A stretch of DNA of 64,000 bases from Bradyrhizobium sp. CCBAU 51765 (GTDB lineage Bacteria; Pseudomonadota; Alphaproteobacteria; Rhizobiales; Xanthobacteraceae): NCBI RefSeq assembly GCF_015291725.1, contig NZ_CP030038.1:2779001-2843000 (forward strand), read 5' to 3'. The position numbers were made by a program, and so were the translations under genes. The notes beneath the pieces are model-generated. The model saw only the letters and a program-made list of their open reading frames with translations. It searched no databases and was not told where the DNA came from. Numbering within the stretch: position 1 is the stretch's first letter; each line of letters starts with the position of its first letter. Shown one piece after another: positions 35,303 through 44,824 of the stretch.

Positions 35303-36691
35303 CTATCGGGTGGGGTCGATGGCGATGCTCGCGAGCGGCAAGCCTGTCGTCGCGCAGTGTGCGCGTCTTGTGGCGAATTGCACCGGGCTCGCGCGGTCAT
35401 GAGCTGCGATACGCTGCAGCAGGGTCCTGACGACGACCGGCTCGATGCGCTTGTCGCGCCGGGCCGGGTTGAACCGGCTGCGCAACCGTTCCGTCACGGC
35501 CGATCCGAGCGCGGCGCTGGCAGCGCCCTTGACGATCTGGCCGACACTCGGCTTGTCGCGCGTGCCCTTCACGGTCGCCAGCAACGACACGTAAGGCCGG
35601 CGCGCATCCGCAGCGCGCGTCAGGACATCAGCGACCCGTTCTGCGGCTTGCCCGTCGTTGAGATGGAAGAAGGCCTCGATGTCGGCGGCATGAACGCGGG
35701 CGAAATCGAAAGCCTCGGTCTCGCGCTCGATATGGTCGATCGCGCCAAGCAGCTCTTCGAACGAGGCGACCGGCCGGCTCACGCGCGCGGGCAGCGCCGC
35801 ATGACCGGCGGTGGTCGGTGTGTTCAGATATTCGAGCTGGAGCGGAAGCTTTCCGAGCAGGACCGATTCGACGGCCGTGCCGCAGTTGAGATGAACGACC
35901 GCGGCCGCATTGCGGATGCGGTCGAGTACGCTGCCGGTGCCGTCGATCAGGACGTTGGCGTGGCGCGCTAGCGCGTTGCGATAGACCTCCTCGCTCTCAA
36001 AGGGATGCGGACGCACCAGAATGGTGCGGTCGGGCCGCGCCGCGGCAAGTCGGTCGATCTCGGCGAGGTAGTTGGCGAAGACCTGCTTGAGGTCCGCGAT
36101 GAAGCGATCGACATAGCCGCCATCCCAACCGGCCCGCACCATCGCTTCGCGCTCGCCGCCCGGCTTGCCGGTGAAGCGTGAATTGACCAGCGGGAAGTTG
36201 GCGTTGACGAGCAGGTAGTCGCGCGGTTCGCCATCGAGCAGCGCGCGCCAGCGCGGTGCAGCAAAGTCGAAGCGTGGGCATCCGGTGAGGTGAAGCTGCT
36301 CCGGCTTCATGGTTCCGGCCGAGAGGAAGGCCTCGTGCAGCCGACTGCCCCAGAAGAAATAGCCCGCCAGGATGTCGGCGTAGCCGCTGCCCTTGATGTG
36401 GGCCGCCATTGCCGGAGGCGAGTTGCCGCCCTTTTCCGCGAGCACGCCGCCTTCGGTATCGAGCACGTAGAGCGCGAGCCCGTCCCTCGCAAAACTGCGC
36501 ATGAGATCGAGGTTGACGGGACGCGCGTAGTTGACGACCAGCGCATCGAGTCCGAGTCGCGGGACGTCGACGGCCTGCTCGTACATCGGCACCAGCACGA
36601 CGGAGACGCCGCGCCGCGCGAGTTGATAACCGAGCATGACCGCACCCGGCAGGTCACGCTTGGGGTGATCGACCACCAGGCCTATGCGCAC
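35303..36691 (-). CDS. Surface carbohydrate biosynthesis protein, GT-B-like fold
   Basis: The 462-residue protein begins MRIGLVVDHPKRDLPGAVMLGYQLARRG. It contains the HPFESEEVYR and HLNCGTAVESVLLGKLPLQLEYLNTPTTAGH segments of the 'surface carbohydrate biosynthesis' family, related to UDP-GlcNAc epimerase/capsule folds. The GTG start at 36691 is preceded by GAGGAGA. Its C-terminal 70 residues are basic and unmatched. It lies tightly between the flippase and the second capsule-type protein, so both are probably used in making one polymer. Donor and acceptor unknown. Confidence 0.72.
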   Translation of the reverse strand: MRIGLVVDHPKRDLPGAVMLGYQLARRGVSVVLVPMYEQAVDVPRLGLDALVVNYARPVNLDLMRSFARDGLALYVLDTEGGVLAEKGGNSPPAMAAHIKGSGYADILAGYFFWGSRLHEAFLSAGTMKPEQLHLTGCPRFDFAAPRWRALLDGEPRDYLLVNANFPLVNSRFTGKPGGEREAMVRAGWDGGYVDRFIADLKQVFANYLAEIDRLAAARPDRTILVRPHPFESEEVYRNALARHANVLIDGTGSVLDRIRNAAAVVHLNCGTAVESVLLGKLPLQLEYLNTPTTAGHAALPARVSRPVASFEELLGAIDHIERETEAFDFARVHAADIEAFFHLNDGQAAERVADVLTRAADARRPYVSLLATVKGTRDKPSVGQIVKGAASAALGSAVTERLRSRFNPARRDKRIEPVVVRTLLQRIAAHDRASPVQFATRRAHCATTGLPLASIAIDPTR

Positions 36692-36759
36692 CGTTCACGT
36701 CTCCTCGTATCGACCAAGGCGCTCATCGATCTCCCGAATATACTCGTGCAAATAGTAGG

Positions 36760-38274
36760 CTAGGTCGACGCCCAGCCGAAGCGCTGGCCGAGTTCCGCGA
36801 AGATTGCCCGCTGGCGGTCTTCCAGAACGAGAAAATATTGTGCGGTCCAGCTCACTACGCAGAACGAAGCAATCGCAAGCCCAAGCCCCCAGAAGCCGTC
36901 GATTGCAAGGTACTCTGCAAGCTTGAGGAGCAGCAGGCCGAAGACCACGAGAATGACGGCCTGCATGAGAAGTGCTCTAAGGAGGCGGTGGGAGTCAAGC
37001 TGCAACGCGCGGCTCACGGTGCCGACCTGCAACGGTAGAATTACGGCGTTGGCAACCACTTGGCCAAGAATCAGCGCCCGCTCGTCGAACAGGTGCAATG
37101 TCGCAACCGCCACCGCGGCCCACACCGCCAATTGATAGATCATGAGCCGGTTCAGACGCGACTGCACGTCTGTGCGGGTCAGGAACATGACGTTGCCGAA
37201 GGCGAGGTATTGAGCGCAGATCGGCACCACGAAGCCGAGGCCCATCCAGAAAGCGTAGGGGGCCATCTGTGGTCCGATCCATACCTGCATGATCTCGCGC
37301 GACAGCATGGCGGCCGCCATCAGCGGCGGAACCGTGAACATCGGCAGGATGATCAGGCCGAATTCGCCAAGGCGCTGGAACGTGGCGGCGTTGCCGCGTT
37401 CGTCGAGGCGGCTTGCCACCGGCAGCAGGGCCGACGTCAGGAGGCCAACGACGACCTTGGACACACGGGGCAGCCTGACCAGGGTGTCGTATACCCCCAC
37501 GCCCTTGGGCCCGAACAAGAGGCCGACCAGGAAGGGTTGAATCGGGAGTGCCAAGCCGCCCGTCAGCTTGCCCTGCGCGAACAGCGCGCAGCGGTGGAAC
37601 AGTTCGCGCCGGATCGGCGCGTCCCACATCGCGAGTTTGACCTTGCGCACGACGGCGACGAAGGCTGCGGCGAACGCCAAGCATGCGCGCATCAAAGTGC
37701 TGGCGAGATAGATGTAGGCCACCACCTCGAAAGAGGCCGCGGTGTTGGCGGCCCAGATCGTGCAGGCCACATAGGCGATCGTGGAGCTCACCTCCGCCAG
37801 CCGCAGGACATTGTAGCGCTCAAAGCCCTTGACGATGCCTTCCCAGACCAGCGCCGGGATCAGCACCACGTTGGCAAGCGCAGTGTAGCGCAAAATTTGC
37901 GCAAACCTGTCGGCGTGAGCAGCATCGACGCGGAGTGCGATGGTCAGGTAAGGCGCGCTGATCCAGATCGTGACCGCGAGCAGTCCTGCAAGGCTCACGG
38001 CCATCACAGTAAGAAGTGCGAGCTGCTGGCCCGCGATGCGCCAATTGCGATGCTCCCGCGCCCGCGCGACCGCTTGCGTTGTGACCTCGGAGAGGCCGAG
38101 ATCGAGCAGTCCCATCATCCCGCTCGGCAGCAGGATGCGGGCCAGCACGATGAGGCCGAACTCGGTCACGCCCCAAGTGCGGATGATGACGGGTATAACG
38201 ACGAGCCCGAGCACAGCCGCAATTCCGAAGGCCGCACTGGATATCAGCGTGTTGCGGATCAGCTGTTTGAGCAT
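36760..38274 (-). CDS. Wzx-like polysaccharide flippase
   Basis: The 504-residue protein is mostly membrane, with about twelve to fourteen hydrophobic helices and short charged loops. It starts IRNTLISSAAFGIAAVLGLVVIPVIIRTWGVTEFGLIVLARI, the Polysacc_synt/MVF-type pattern of O-antigen flippases. It should move lipid-linked repeat units across the inner membrane. It follows the SDR gene by 10 nt and is the export component for the legionaminate-type operon. Together with the Wzz-like and Wzy-like genes at 48727-51106 it completes a Wzx/Wzy system. Confidence 0.85.
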   Translation of the reverse strand: MLKQLIRNTLISSAAFGIAAVLGLVVIPVIIRTWGVTEFGLIVLARILLPSGMMGLLDLGLSEVTTQAVARAREHRNWRIAGQQLALLTVMAVSLAGLLAVTIWISAPYLTIALRVDAAHADRFAQILRYTALANVVLIPALVWEGIVKGFERYNVLRLAEVSSTIAYVACTIWAANTAASFEVVAYIYLASTLMRACLAFAAAFVAVVRKVKLAMWDAPIRRELFHRCALFAQGKLTGGLALPIQPFLVGLLFGPKGVGVYDTLVRLPRVSKVVVGLLTSALLPVASRLDERGNAATFQRLGEFGLIILPMFTVPPLMAAAMLSREIMQVWIGPQMAPYAFWMGLGFVVPICAQYLAFGNVMFLTRTDVQSRLNRLMIYQLAVWAAVAVATLHLFDERALILGQVVANAVILPLQVGTVSRALQLDSHRLLRALLMQAVILVVFGLLLLKLAEYLAIDGFWGLGLAIASFCVVSWTAQYFLVLEDRQRAIFAELGQRFGWAST

Positions 38275-38284
38275 GCTCCGCCGC

Positions 38285-39106
38285 TCACCACGCGCTCAGG
38301 CCGCCATCGACCGCGATGTTCTGGCCGGTGACGTAGGATGCCGCATCGGACACCAGGAACAGCATCGTTCCCACCATTTCGTCCGCGCGAGCCATGCGGC
38401 CCAATGGGATACGGGCACCATAGCGCGCCTTGAAGGTCTCGTTTTGCCCGCTCTCCACCCCGCCGGGGGTGAGGGTATTGACGCGAACGCCCTTGCTCGC
38501 CCAGTAGGTCGCCAGGTGCTTCGTGAGGCCGATGACACCGGCCTTCGAGGCGGTATAGACCGCCGGCGTGTTGATGGCGCGGCCGAGATATTCGGAGCCT
38601 TCGTAGATGCGCTGATCGGGGGCCATCAGTCCGTAGATCGAGGCGGTCTGCACGATGGCGCCGTAGCCGCGTTCGGCCATCCGGCCGCCGAACACCTGCG
38701 CGACGTTGAACATGCCGTCGAGATTGACAGCCATGATCTCGCGCCAAGTCTCCTGCGAGAATTTCTCGACGGGCGCGAAGAAGGCGTCGACGTCGCGGGT
38801 CTTGCTGGCCGCGTTGTTGAGCAGGATCGAGACCGGTCCGAGGTCGGCCTCGATCGCATCGGCTGTGTTGCGCACCGCTTCAGGGCTGGTGATGTCGCAA
38901 CCGTAGCCTCTGGCGCGGACGGCATGGCGGGAGGCGACGTCGGCTGCCGCGGCATCGGTTGCGGCCTGATCCAGATCGACAATCGCAACGTTGGCGCCGA
39001 ACTCGGCAAGGCCCTCGGCAAAGCGACGACCGAGAATGCCGCACCCGCCGGTAACGACGGCGGTGCGGCCGGTCAGATCGAACAGAGCCTTGAAGCTCGT
39101 GGTCAT
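38285..39106 (-). CDS. PtmA-like SDR oxidoreductase
   Basis: The 273-residue SDR has an unusual nucleotide loop, VVTGGCGILGRRF (G-x-x-G-I-L-G rather than G-x-x-x-G-I-G). The catalytic pair is in YTASKAG and the C terminus reads YVTGQNIAVDGGLSAW. SDRs of this kind (PtmA in Campylobacter) accompany CMP-legionaminate genes. The protein at 56858-57697 is a clear paralogue. The ATG at 39106 was preferred over a longer frame. It follows the CMP-transferase gene by 13 nt. The exact oxidation step is not established. Confidence 0.8.
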   Translation of the reverse strand: MTTSFKALFDLTGRTAVVTGGCGILGRRFAEGLAEFGANVAIVDLDQAATDAAAADVASRHAVRARGYGCDITSPEAVRNTADAIEADLGPVSILLNNAASKTRDVDAFFAPVEKFSQETWREIMAVNLDGMFNVAQVFGGRMAERGYGAIVQTASIYGLMAPDQRIYEGSEYLGRAINTPAVYTASKAGVIGLTKHLATYWASKGVRVNTLTPGGVESGQNETFKARYGARIPLGRMARADEMVGTMLFLVSDAASYVTGQNIAVDGGLSAW

Positions 39107-39119
39107 CGCTTGCGCCTCC

Positions 39120-39821
39120 TCAGGCCGCCAGTCGTTGGCGGAGCAACAGTTCCACCAACGCAAAATCGAGATCGGAATCGATGTCGATCGAACGCTCTTC
39201 CGGCATTTCGAGCAGACGCGTATCCGGGTAGAATACCGCAGGCCGCTCCAGGAAAGGCGCGACGCGCCAGACATAGATCGACGCGTTCATGTCGAAGCAG
39301 CGCGGCGCATCCTGCCGGCGCGTGATCGGAGGATCGGCAGATTTGGACAGGCCGACGCTGCCATCGGAGCGCTGCTCAACGAGGTTGAAATAGGGCGACC
39401 GCCGCGCCGGCGCCCCGGTAATGACATTGCGCGCGCCGCTCTCGCGCAGCAGTGCCACCGCACCGGTGATGTCGGAGGCCAGCCTGAGCGGCGAGGTTAC
39501 GTCGAGATCGACGAAGATATCGGGCGTCGTGCCCATTTGCGCGATCGCCTGCTCGAGACAATGGCGGATCGCCGGCAGCTTTGGCGCGATATCGGTCGCC
39601 ATCTCGTCGGGGCGTCTGACCGCGATGTCGGCGCCGGCCTTCAGCGCGGCCTCGAGCAGGGCGTCCGAATCGCTGCTGAAGGCGATCGCATCGAACAGGC
39701 CGGTCTCTCGCGCCTGCGCGATGCTCCACGCGAGCACCGGCCTGCCCAGGAGATCGCGCGCGTTCTTGCCGACGACCCCTTTCGAGCCGCCTCGCGCGCA
39801 GATGGTGCAGACGAGACTCAT
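39120..39821 (-). CDS. legF: CMP-legionaminate (nonulosonate) cytidylyltransferase
   Basis: The 233-residue NeuA-like enzyme begins with the CTP-binding motif CTICARGGSKGVVGKN, followed by FSSDSD and LDVTSPLR typical of acylneuraminate cytidylyltransferases. It activates a nonulosonic acid as its CMP derivative. Assignment to legionaminate rests on the neighbouring LegI/LegG/LegC/LegB set and on the Campylobacter-like gene company. Its ATG overlaps the Gfo/Idh stop by 4 nt. Confidence 0.8.
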   Translation of the reverse strand: MSLVCTICARGGSKGVVGKNARDLLGRPVLAWSIAQARETGLFDAIAFSSDSDALLEAALKAGADIAVRRPDEMATDIAPKLPAIRHCLEQAIAQMGTTPDIFVDLDVTSPLRLASDITGAVALLRESGARNVITGAPARRSPYFNLVEQRSDGSVGLSKSADPPITRRQDAPRCFDMNASIYVWRVAPFLERPAVFYPDTRLLEMPEERSIDIDSDLDFALVELLLRQRLAA

Positions 39822-40726
39822 GGCGATATCCAGCTCTTGGTGCGTAGCGCGCGCTCGCTGGCGTCGATCAGATGCACGACGCCGAGGGCCTCGGGCAGCG
39901 AGCAGACCGGGCTCGCGCCGCGCATCGCCGCGACATGCATGTCGCGATAGCTCTGGTCGCGCTCGCTGGGAATCTCCGTTGCCTTGCCGTTGACCGTGAG
40001 ACGGCTGCCGACGAGATCGGCCTCGATGGTATCGTCGTCGACATTGACGCGAATGCGGCGGATGCCCTGGCGATCGAGATAGTCCATGTGGACGTGCACC
40101 GATGGCGCCAGCTGCATATCGAGCAGCAGGTCAAGATGGTCGTCGACGTCGATGTCGCGAGCGCCGGAGGAGCCGCCGAGCGCTGCGACGCGATGCCATG
40201 GCCCGAACAGCCACAAAAGATAGTCCAGTTCGTGGCTGAGATCCCGCAGCACGCCGCCTCCGGCATCGGCCGTGGCGGATGCAGTCGTACGGTGATCGCG
40301 GCCCGGCCGCCAGTCCCTGATGTCCTGGCCGACATAGGCGTCGACCGTGATCACGTCGTGCCCGCTCAGTCTTTCCGCCAGCGCCGTCATCACGGGGTGA
40401 AAGCGTAGATTGTATCCGACGCTGACACCGGCGAAGGGATATTTCGGGGCCGGGGCCGGTGTTGCGAATAGCGGCTTTTCGACAAGGACTCTGCCACGGA
40501 ACCCGGTCTGCGCGAGCTCTTGCAGATTGTCCGCATGACGCGCAGTCTCGGTCGCGATCACCACGTAGTCCGGATGCGCCGCCGCGACGGCCTGCGCGAT
40601 CGACCCGTAGTCGCCGCCTTCGCGCCGGCTGACAGTCGAGACCCGAAGTCCGAGCTCGCCCAGGACCCGCGCATGCCTTGCGCCAATCGAGCCGAGACCA
40701 ACCACGACGGCGGTTGTTGAGGTCAC
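39818..40726 (-). CDS. Gfo/Idh/MocA-family sugar oxidoreductase
   Basis: The 302-residue protein has the NAD(P)-binding VVGLGSIGARHARVLGELG and the family's VLVEKPLF lysine-proline motif near residue 85. A catalytic-type region DLSHELDYLLWLFG is near residue 165. It oxidises or reduces a nucleotide-linked or free sugar. It overlaps both neighbours by 4 nt (ptmE-like and legF), so it is part of the same pathway. Similar dehydrogenases accompany legionaminate genes in other bacteria. Which intermediate it acts on is open. Confidence 0.82.
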   Translation of the reverse strand: MTSTTAVVVGLGSIGARHARVLGELGLRVSTVSRREGGDYGSIAQAVAAAHPDYVVIATETARHADNLQELAQTGFRGRVLVEKPLFATPAPAPKYPFAGVSVGYNLRFHPVMTALAERLSGHDVITVDAYVGQDIRDWRPGRDHRTTASATADAGGGVLRDLSHELDYLLWLFGPWHRVAALGGSSGARDIDVDDHLDLLLDMQLAPSVHVHMDYLDRQGIRRIRVNVDDDTIEADLVGSRLTVNGKATEIPSERDQSYRDMHVAAMRGASPVCSLPEALGVVHLIDASERALRTKSWISP

Positions 40727-41772
40727 GGGAAGACCTCGTGAAACTCTGCATGCGCCTGCTCGAAATCCTCAAGGCGGCCGATGTCGAGCCAGTATTCACG
40801 AATGGGATAGACGGCGACGCGTCCCTTATCGGCGATCACCCGCTCCAGCACGGTCGGCATATCGATGCTGACGCCGGGGGCGACATGGCGGAAGACCGAG
40901 CTTCCAATCACGTAAATGCCGGCACTGACGAACCAGCTCTCGGTCGGCTTCTCGCGAATGGTCTGGAGAAAGCCCTCCGACGTGGAAACCACGCCATAGG
41001 GGACGTGCACCTTGTGCTCGCGAACGGCCATCGTCGCTTCCGCCGGCGTTCCGTTATGGAAGTCGAGAAGCGCTCCATAGTTGATCGTGGTGAGGATGTC
41101 GCCGTTGGTGACGATCATCGGCAGATCCGGCGGGGTCGAAAAGAGCCCGAGCGCGCCGGCGGTACCCAGGCGTTCGGTTTCGTGCACGTACTGGATGTTG
41201 GCACCGAAGGCCGCGCCATCGGCAAAGTAGTCTTTGATCGTCTGAGCCTTGTAGTTGACCGAAATGAAGATGTTGCCAAAGCCCTGCTGCACCACGTTGC
41301 GGACGATCGTCTCCAGCAGTGGTCGGCCGCCGACATTGAGCATCGGCTTCGGCACGTCGCGCGTCAGCGCACCCAGGCGCTCGCCGAGGCCGCCGGCCAT
41401 GATCAGCACCGGGTTAGGATAGTGACGCGGTTCGAGCAGCTCATCGAGCGTCTCGACCACGACCAGATGGCCGCCCTCGTCGACAAGCGGGAGTTGCTTG
41501 ATCGACCTCTGTCGCATCAGCTGCAGGCGATCCTCGCGCGGCATGGTCGCAGAGGCCGACACCGGCGTCCGGTTCATGATGTCGGTCGCAAGTCCGGTGA
41601 GAGGGATGCCGCGTAGCAGCCCGCGCCTCACGTCGCCGTCGGTGACCACGCCCAGCAGGCGATTGTGGTCGTCGAGCACCAGAGCAACCTGGATGCTTCC
41701 GCTCTCGATCGCGGCGATGGCCTCGCCCACAGTCGCCTGGGTACCGACGACGGCTTTGCGCCAGGATTTCAT
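40723..41772 (-). CDS. ptmE: PtmE-like sugar-1-phosphate guanylyltransferase with N-terminal CBS pair
   Basis: The 349-residue protein combines two CBS motifs (residues 1-115; VVTDGDVRRGLLRG and KQLPLVDEGG) with a nucleotidyltransferase domain from about 120. That domain starts LIMAGGLGERLGALTRDVPKPMLNVGGRPLLE and ends WLDIGRLEDFEQA. Campylobacter PtmE has this arrangement and makes GDP-glucosamine for the GDP-linked legionaminate route. ATG 41772 starts at MKSWRKAV; a much longer frame upstream is the shadow of the opposite-strand acetyltransferase gene. CBS domains may sense adenine nucleotides. Confidence 0.78.
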   Translation of the reverse strand: MKSWRKAVVGTQATVGEAIAAIESGSIQVALVLDDHNRLLGVVTDGDVRRGLLRGIPLTGLATDIMNRTPVSASATMPREDRLQLMRQRSIKQLPLVDEGGHLVVVETLDELLEPRHYPNPVLIMAGGLGERLGALTRDVPKPMLNVGGRPLLETIVRNVVQQGFGNIFISVNYKAQTIKDYFADGAAFGANIQYVHETERLGTAGALGLFSTPPDLPMIVTNGDILTTINYGALLDFHNGTPAEATMAVREHKVHVPYGVVSTSEGFLQTIREKPTESWFVSAGIYVIGSSVFRHVAPGVSIDMPTVLERVIADKGRVAVYPIREYWLDIGRLEDFEQAHAEFHEVFP

Positions 41773-41970
41773 GGCAATTTGCCTCGTATACGCCAGATAT
41801 TGGGGGCGGCCCACGGCTGAGCCTGCTATATCGCGGCTGCGAGAGGCGGCGTCAACCCCGCCAGGGGCCCGGGCGTTGACCTTGTTAATACCCGTGTTTT
41901 CCGGCCGGGCCCCGTCGGTTTGAAGTACCGCAGTCCCGTCGCTAAGATTGGTCTGTGCAGGGGAAACGCG

Positions 41971-42582
41971 ATGGACGATCTCATCATCATCGGTGGCGGC
42001 GAGCATGCCTTCATGGTCTATGAGGCCGCTCTCCTGTCGGGCCAGTTCAACGTCGTCGGTTTCCTCGATCACCAGCCGGGTACACTGGGCAATGCGCGCT
42101 ACCTCGGAACCGATGACGTTGCGCCCAACTATCCGGACGCCGCCTTCGTGGTCGGGATCGGAACGATGCAGGCGGGGCCCGCGCGCCGGCAATTGATCGG
42201 CCGGCTGCAGCTCAAGCGCTGGGCGACGGTGATCCATCCGCGCGCGTTCGTCTCGCCTTCGGCAACGATCGGCGTGGGCAGCGTCATCATGCCGGGTGCG
42301 ATCGTCAATGCACGCAGCATGATCGGCCATCACTGCATCATCAATTCCGGCGCTGTCGTCGAGCACGATGTGCGAGTTGGGCACTGCACGCATCTGTCTC
42401 CCGGAACCGTGGTCGGCGGCGGCGCAGAGATCGGCGACAACTCCTTTGTGGGGCTCGGCAGCCGGGTCCGCGACCACATTTCCATTGGCAATGATACGCT
42501 GGTGGCGATGGGTTCCGTCGTTACGGCTTCATGGCCGCCCGGGTCCGTACTGCGCGGGGTTCCTGCCAAGCCCCGTCGTTAA
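41971..42582 (+). CDS. PglD/NeuD-like sugar O/N-acetyltransferase, candidate LegH
   Basis: The 203-residue protein has an N-terminal Rossmann-like subdomain ([17 protein letters not shown]) and a left-handed beta-helix of hexapeptide repeats ([34 protein letters not shown] with the PglD catalytic-type histidine region). This suits N-acetylation of a 4-amino sugar nucleotide, the missing LegH step. It alone in the cluster is on the plus strand. Its stop shares the TTAA at 42579-42582 with the legI stop. ATG 41971 follows AGGGGAA. It could alternatively be a NeuD-type auxiliary protein. Confidence 0.78.
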   Translation: MDDLIIIGGGEHAFMVYEAALLSGQFNVVGFLDHQPGTLGNARYLGTDDVAPNYPDAAFVVGIGTMQAGPARRQLIGRLQLKRWATVIHPRAFVSPSATIGVGSVIMPGAIVNARSMIGHHCIINSGAVVEHDVRVGHCTHLSPGTVVGGGAEIGDNSFVGLGSRVRDHISIGNDTLVAMGSVVTASWPPGSVLRGVPAKPRR

Positions 42583-43649
42583 ACCGGATCGTCCGGGTCA
42601 AGCGCCTGCGGCGCCGCCGTTCCGATCAAGGACCAATAATCGATCGGCGGCCGCCCGGTGCCCGGCCGCTTGGCCGTGATGTCGGCCGGTCCGATGATCT
42701 CGCCGGCCCTCAGCGCGCGCGCCGCCACGATGCTCTTGCGCGCCACCGGGACGTTCCTGATTTCGGATTCCTTCGGCGTCTTCACGCCGTCGCCGAGCGC
42801 GGCCTCGACATTGCGGATGGCGCCGACCATGCGCTTGAAATCGTCCGGCTCGAGTGAGGCTGCGTGGTCGGGGCCGGGCGCATTGCGATCCAGCGTCAGG
42901 TGCTTTTCGACGATGGTCGCGCCGAGCGCGACCGCGGCGACCGAAATCTCGAACCCATCAGTGTGATCGGAATAACCGACCGGAAGCTGGAATGCCGATC
43001 GCATCGTCGCCATCGCGGCGAGGTTCACATCGGCGATGGGGCAGGGATATTCGGTCGTGCAATGGAGCAGGCTGACGTGCCGCGCCACCGCGGCGCGCGC
43101 CGCCGGATCGCGCCATGCAGCGCGGAACGAGGCGATGCCTGCGGGATCGTTGCGCTGCGCATAGCCATGGGCCAATACGCCCAGCGCTTCCTCGACCTCG
43201 CCGAGCGTTGCCATGCCGGTCGACAGGATCAGCATGGCGCCGGCCCTCGCCGCTGCATGGAGCAGCGGCGCATTGGTGAGATCGCCCGAACCGATCTTGA
43301 TCCGCGGCAGTTTCAGCGACAAGAGGAAGCCGAGCGACGCATCGTCGAATGGCGTCGACAGGAATTCGATGCCGCGCTCCTTGGCGCGCGCGATCAGCGT
43401 CTCATGCGCAGCCTGCGGCAGCTCGAGACGTTCAAGCATGGCCAGCTGGCTCTCGCCGGCATCGGTGGTGCGCTGCTGATAGTCGGCCTTCTTCGCCGCG
43501 CCGCCCGCCAACGCCTTTGCATTGAAGGTCTGGAACTTGACGATGTCGGCTCCGGCATCGGCTGCCGCATCGACCAAAGCCAGCGCCTTTTCCAGGCTGC
43601 CGTCGTGATTGACCCCGGCTTCCGCGATGATCAGCGTGTGCGTCGTCAT
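42579..43649 (-). CDS. legI: N,N'-diacetyllegionaminate synthase (NeuB family)
   Basis: The 356-residue enzyme has the NeuB start [26 protein letters not shown], a GSGDLTN segment, the HCTTEYPCP and SDHT metal/PEP-contact stretches, and a C-terminal SAF domain (about 290-350, [17 protein letters not shown]). It condenses PEP with a 2,4-diamino-6-deoxymannose to give legionaminic acid. Its ATG overlaps the legG stop by 4 nt. A second, fused NeuB homologue lies at 60761-62686. Confidence 0.86.
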   Translation of the reverse strand: MTTHTLIIAEAGVNHDGSLEKALALVDAAADAGADIVKFQTFNAKALAGGAAKKADYQQRTTDAGESQLAMLERLELPQAAHETLIARAKERGIEFLSTPFDDASLGFLLSLKLPRIKIGSGDLTNAPLLHAAARAGAMLILSTGMATLGEVEEALGVLAHGYAQRNDPAGIASFRAAWRDPAARAAVARHVSLLHCTTEYPCPIADVNLAAMATMRSAFQLPVGYSDHTDGFEISVAAVALGATIVEKHLTLDRNAPGPDHAASLEPDDFKRMVGAIRNVEAALGDGVKTPKESEIRNVPVARKSIVAARALRAGEIIGPADITAKRPGTGRPPIDYWSLIGTAAPQALDPDDPV

Positions 43650-44824
43650 GGCCGCGCTCCGCTTACGGGAAGTTCGTAAAAGCCCTTGGCCAGAAGCCGC
43701 CCGAAATCGGGGATGGCGGCGACAATGTCGGCAAATCGCCGGCTGGATTCACCGTCGCCATAGGGGTTGACGGTGGCTTCGCGGCCACGCTGGAGTCCTG
43801 CCGAGATCGCGGCGGCAATTGCGCCACGTTCGGGCGCGGCATGAAACACCGAGGCCGCGCGCTCACGCCCCTTCTGACGGTCGCCTATATCCACCGTGGG
43901 AACGCCGAAGGAGGGTGCTTCGAGCACGCCGCTCGAGGAGTTGCCGATCACCACGTCGACTTGGCTCATCAGGCTGAGGTAGCGGAGCTGCCCAAGCGAG
44001 GCGACCGCGATCGTGTTCGGCCGGCGCGCCGCGAAGGCCTTGGTCCGATCGTTCAACGCGCGCCCTTCGGCATCGGCATTGGCGAGCGTGAAGACAAGAC
44101 GGAAGGCGGGATCGAGTGTCGACAGGGCAGCGAACAACTCCTCCAACTCGGCCACCGACCGCCCGGCTTCGACCGTGACAGGGTGAAACGTGATGAGTGC
44201 ATTGCGTTCGCCGAGCGGCATCCCGATCGCGTCGCCTATGTCGTCGCGGTTCATCAGATCGAGATGCTTGATGGCGTCGATCCCGACCGAGCCGATGGTA
44301 TGGATGCGGGACGGGTGCTCGCCAAGCTGCATCAATCGCCGCGTCGAGCCATGATTGCTGGTGAAATGCAGATGCGCCATCTTGCTGATGGCGTGGCGCG
44401 TGGATTCGTCGACCGCGCCTTCGGTGACGTCTCCGCCGAACAGATGCGCCATCGGCAGTCGCATGAACATCGCGGCCTGCGCCGCCGCGAACATTTCGAA
44501 CCGGTCGCCGAGCACGACAACGAGATCTGGCTGCAACCGCGTGAAGGCGTCGGCAAAGCCGATCACCCCGAGTCCGACCGATTTGGCGACTCCGGCGCCG
44601 GTATCGCTGCTCAGCAGCGTCTCGATGCGCTCGTCCACCTCAAAACCTTCCTCGCGGATGGAGTTGAAGGTGTAGCCGAACTCCGGCGCGAGATGCATGC
44701 CGGTGGCGATGAGCTGAAGCGTCAGGCCTGGCGTCTGACGGATTGCGCGCATCGGCCAGACCAGCAGGCCGAAATCGGCCCGGCTGCCGGTGACGAAGCA
44801 GATTTTTCGTGCGCGACTAGTCAT
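43646..44824 (-). CDS. legG: Hydrolysing UDP/GDP-sugar 2-epimerase (NeuC/LegG type)
   Basis: The 392-residue GT-B-fold epimerase begins KICFVTGSRADFGLLVWPM and has VVLGDRFEMFAAA, HLFGGDVTEGAVDESTRHAISKMAHLHF and IGNSSSGVLEAPSFGVPTVDIGDRQKGR. All match hydrolysing NeuC-type 2-epimerases. In the legionaminate route it releases the 2,4-diacetamido sugar from its nucleotide. Context with LegB/LegC favours LegG over NeuC. It overlaps legC by 8 nt and legI by 4 nt. Confidence 0.85.
   Translation of the reverse strand: MTSRARKICFVTGSRADFGLLVWPMRAIRQTPGLTLQLIATGMHLAPEFGYTFNSIREEGFEVDERIETLLSSDTGAGVAKSVGLGVIGFADAFTRLQPDLVVVLGDRFEMFAAAQAAMFMRLPMAHLFGGDVTEGAVDESTRHAISKMAHLHFTSNHGSTRRLMQLGEHPSRIHTIGSVGIDAIKHLDLMNRDDIGDAIGMPLGERNALITFHPVTVEAGRSVAELEELFAALSTLDPAFRLVFTLANADAEGRALNDRTKAFAARRPNTIAVASLGQLRYLSLMSQVDVVIGNSSSGVLEAPSFGVPTVDIGDRQKGRERAASVFHAAPERGAIAAAISAGLQRGREATVNPYGDGESSRRFADIVAAIPDFGRLLAKGFYELPVSGARP

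Noticed and set aside
37060..38331. A 423-codon plus-strand frame opposite the flippase gene
   Set aside because: The flippase has clear membrane topology; the opposite frame is hydrophilic and motif-free.
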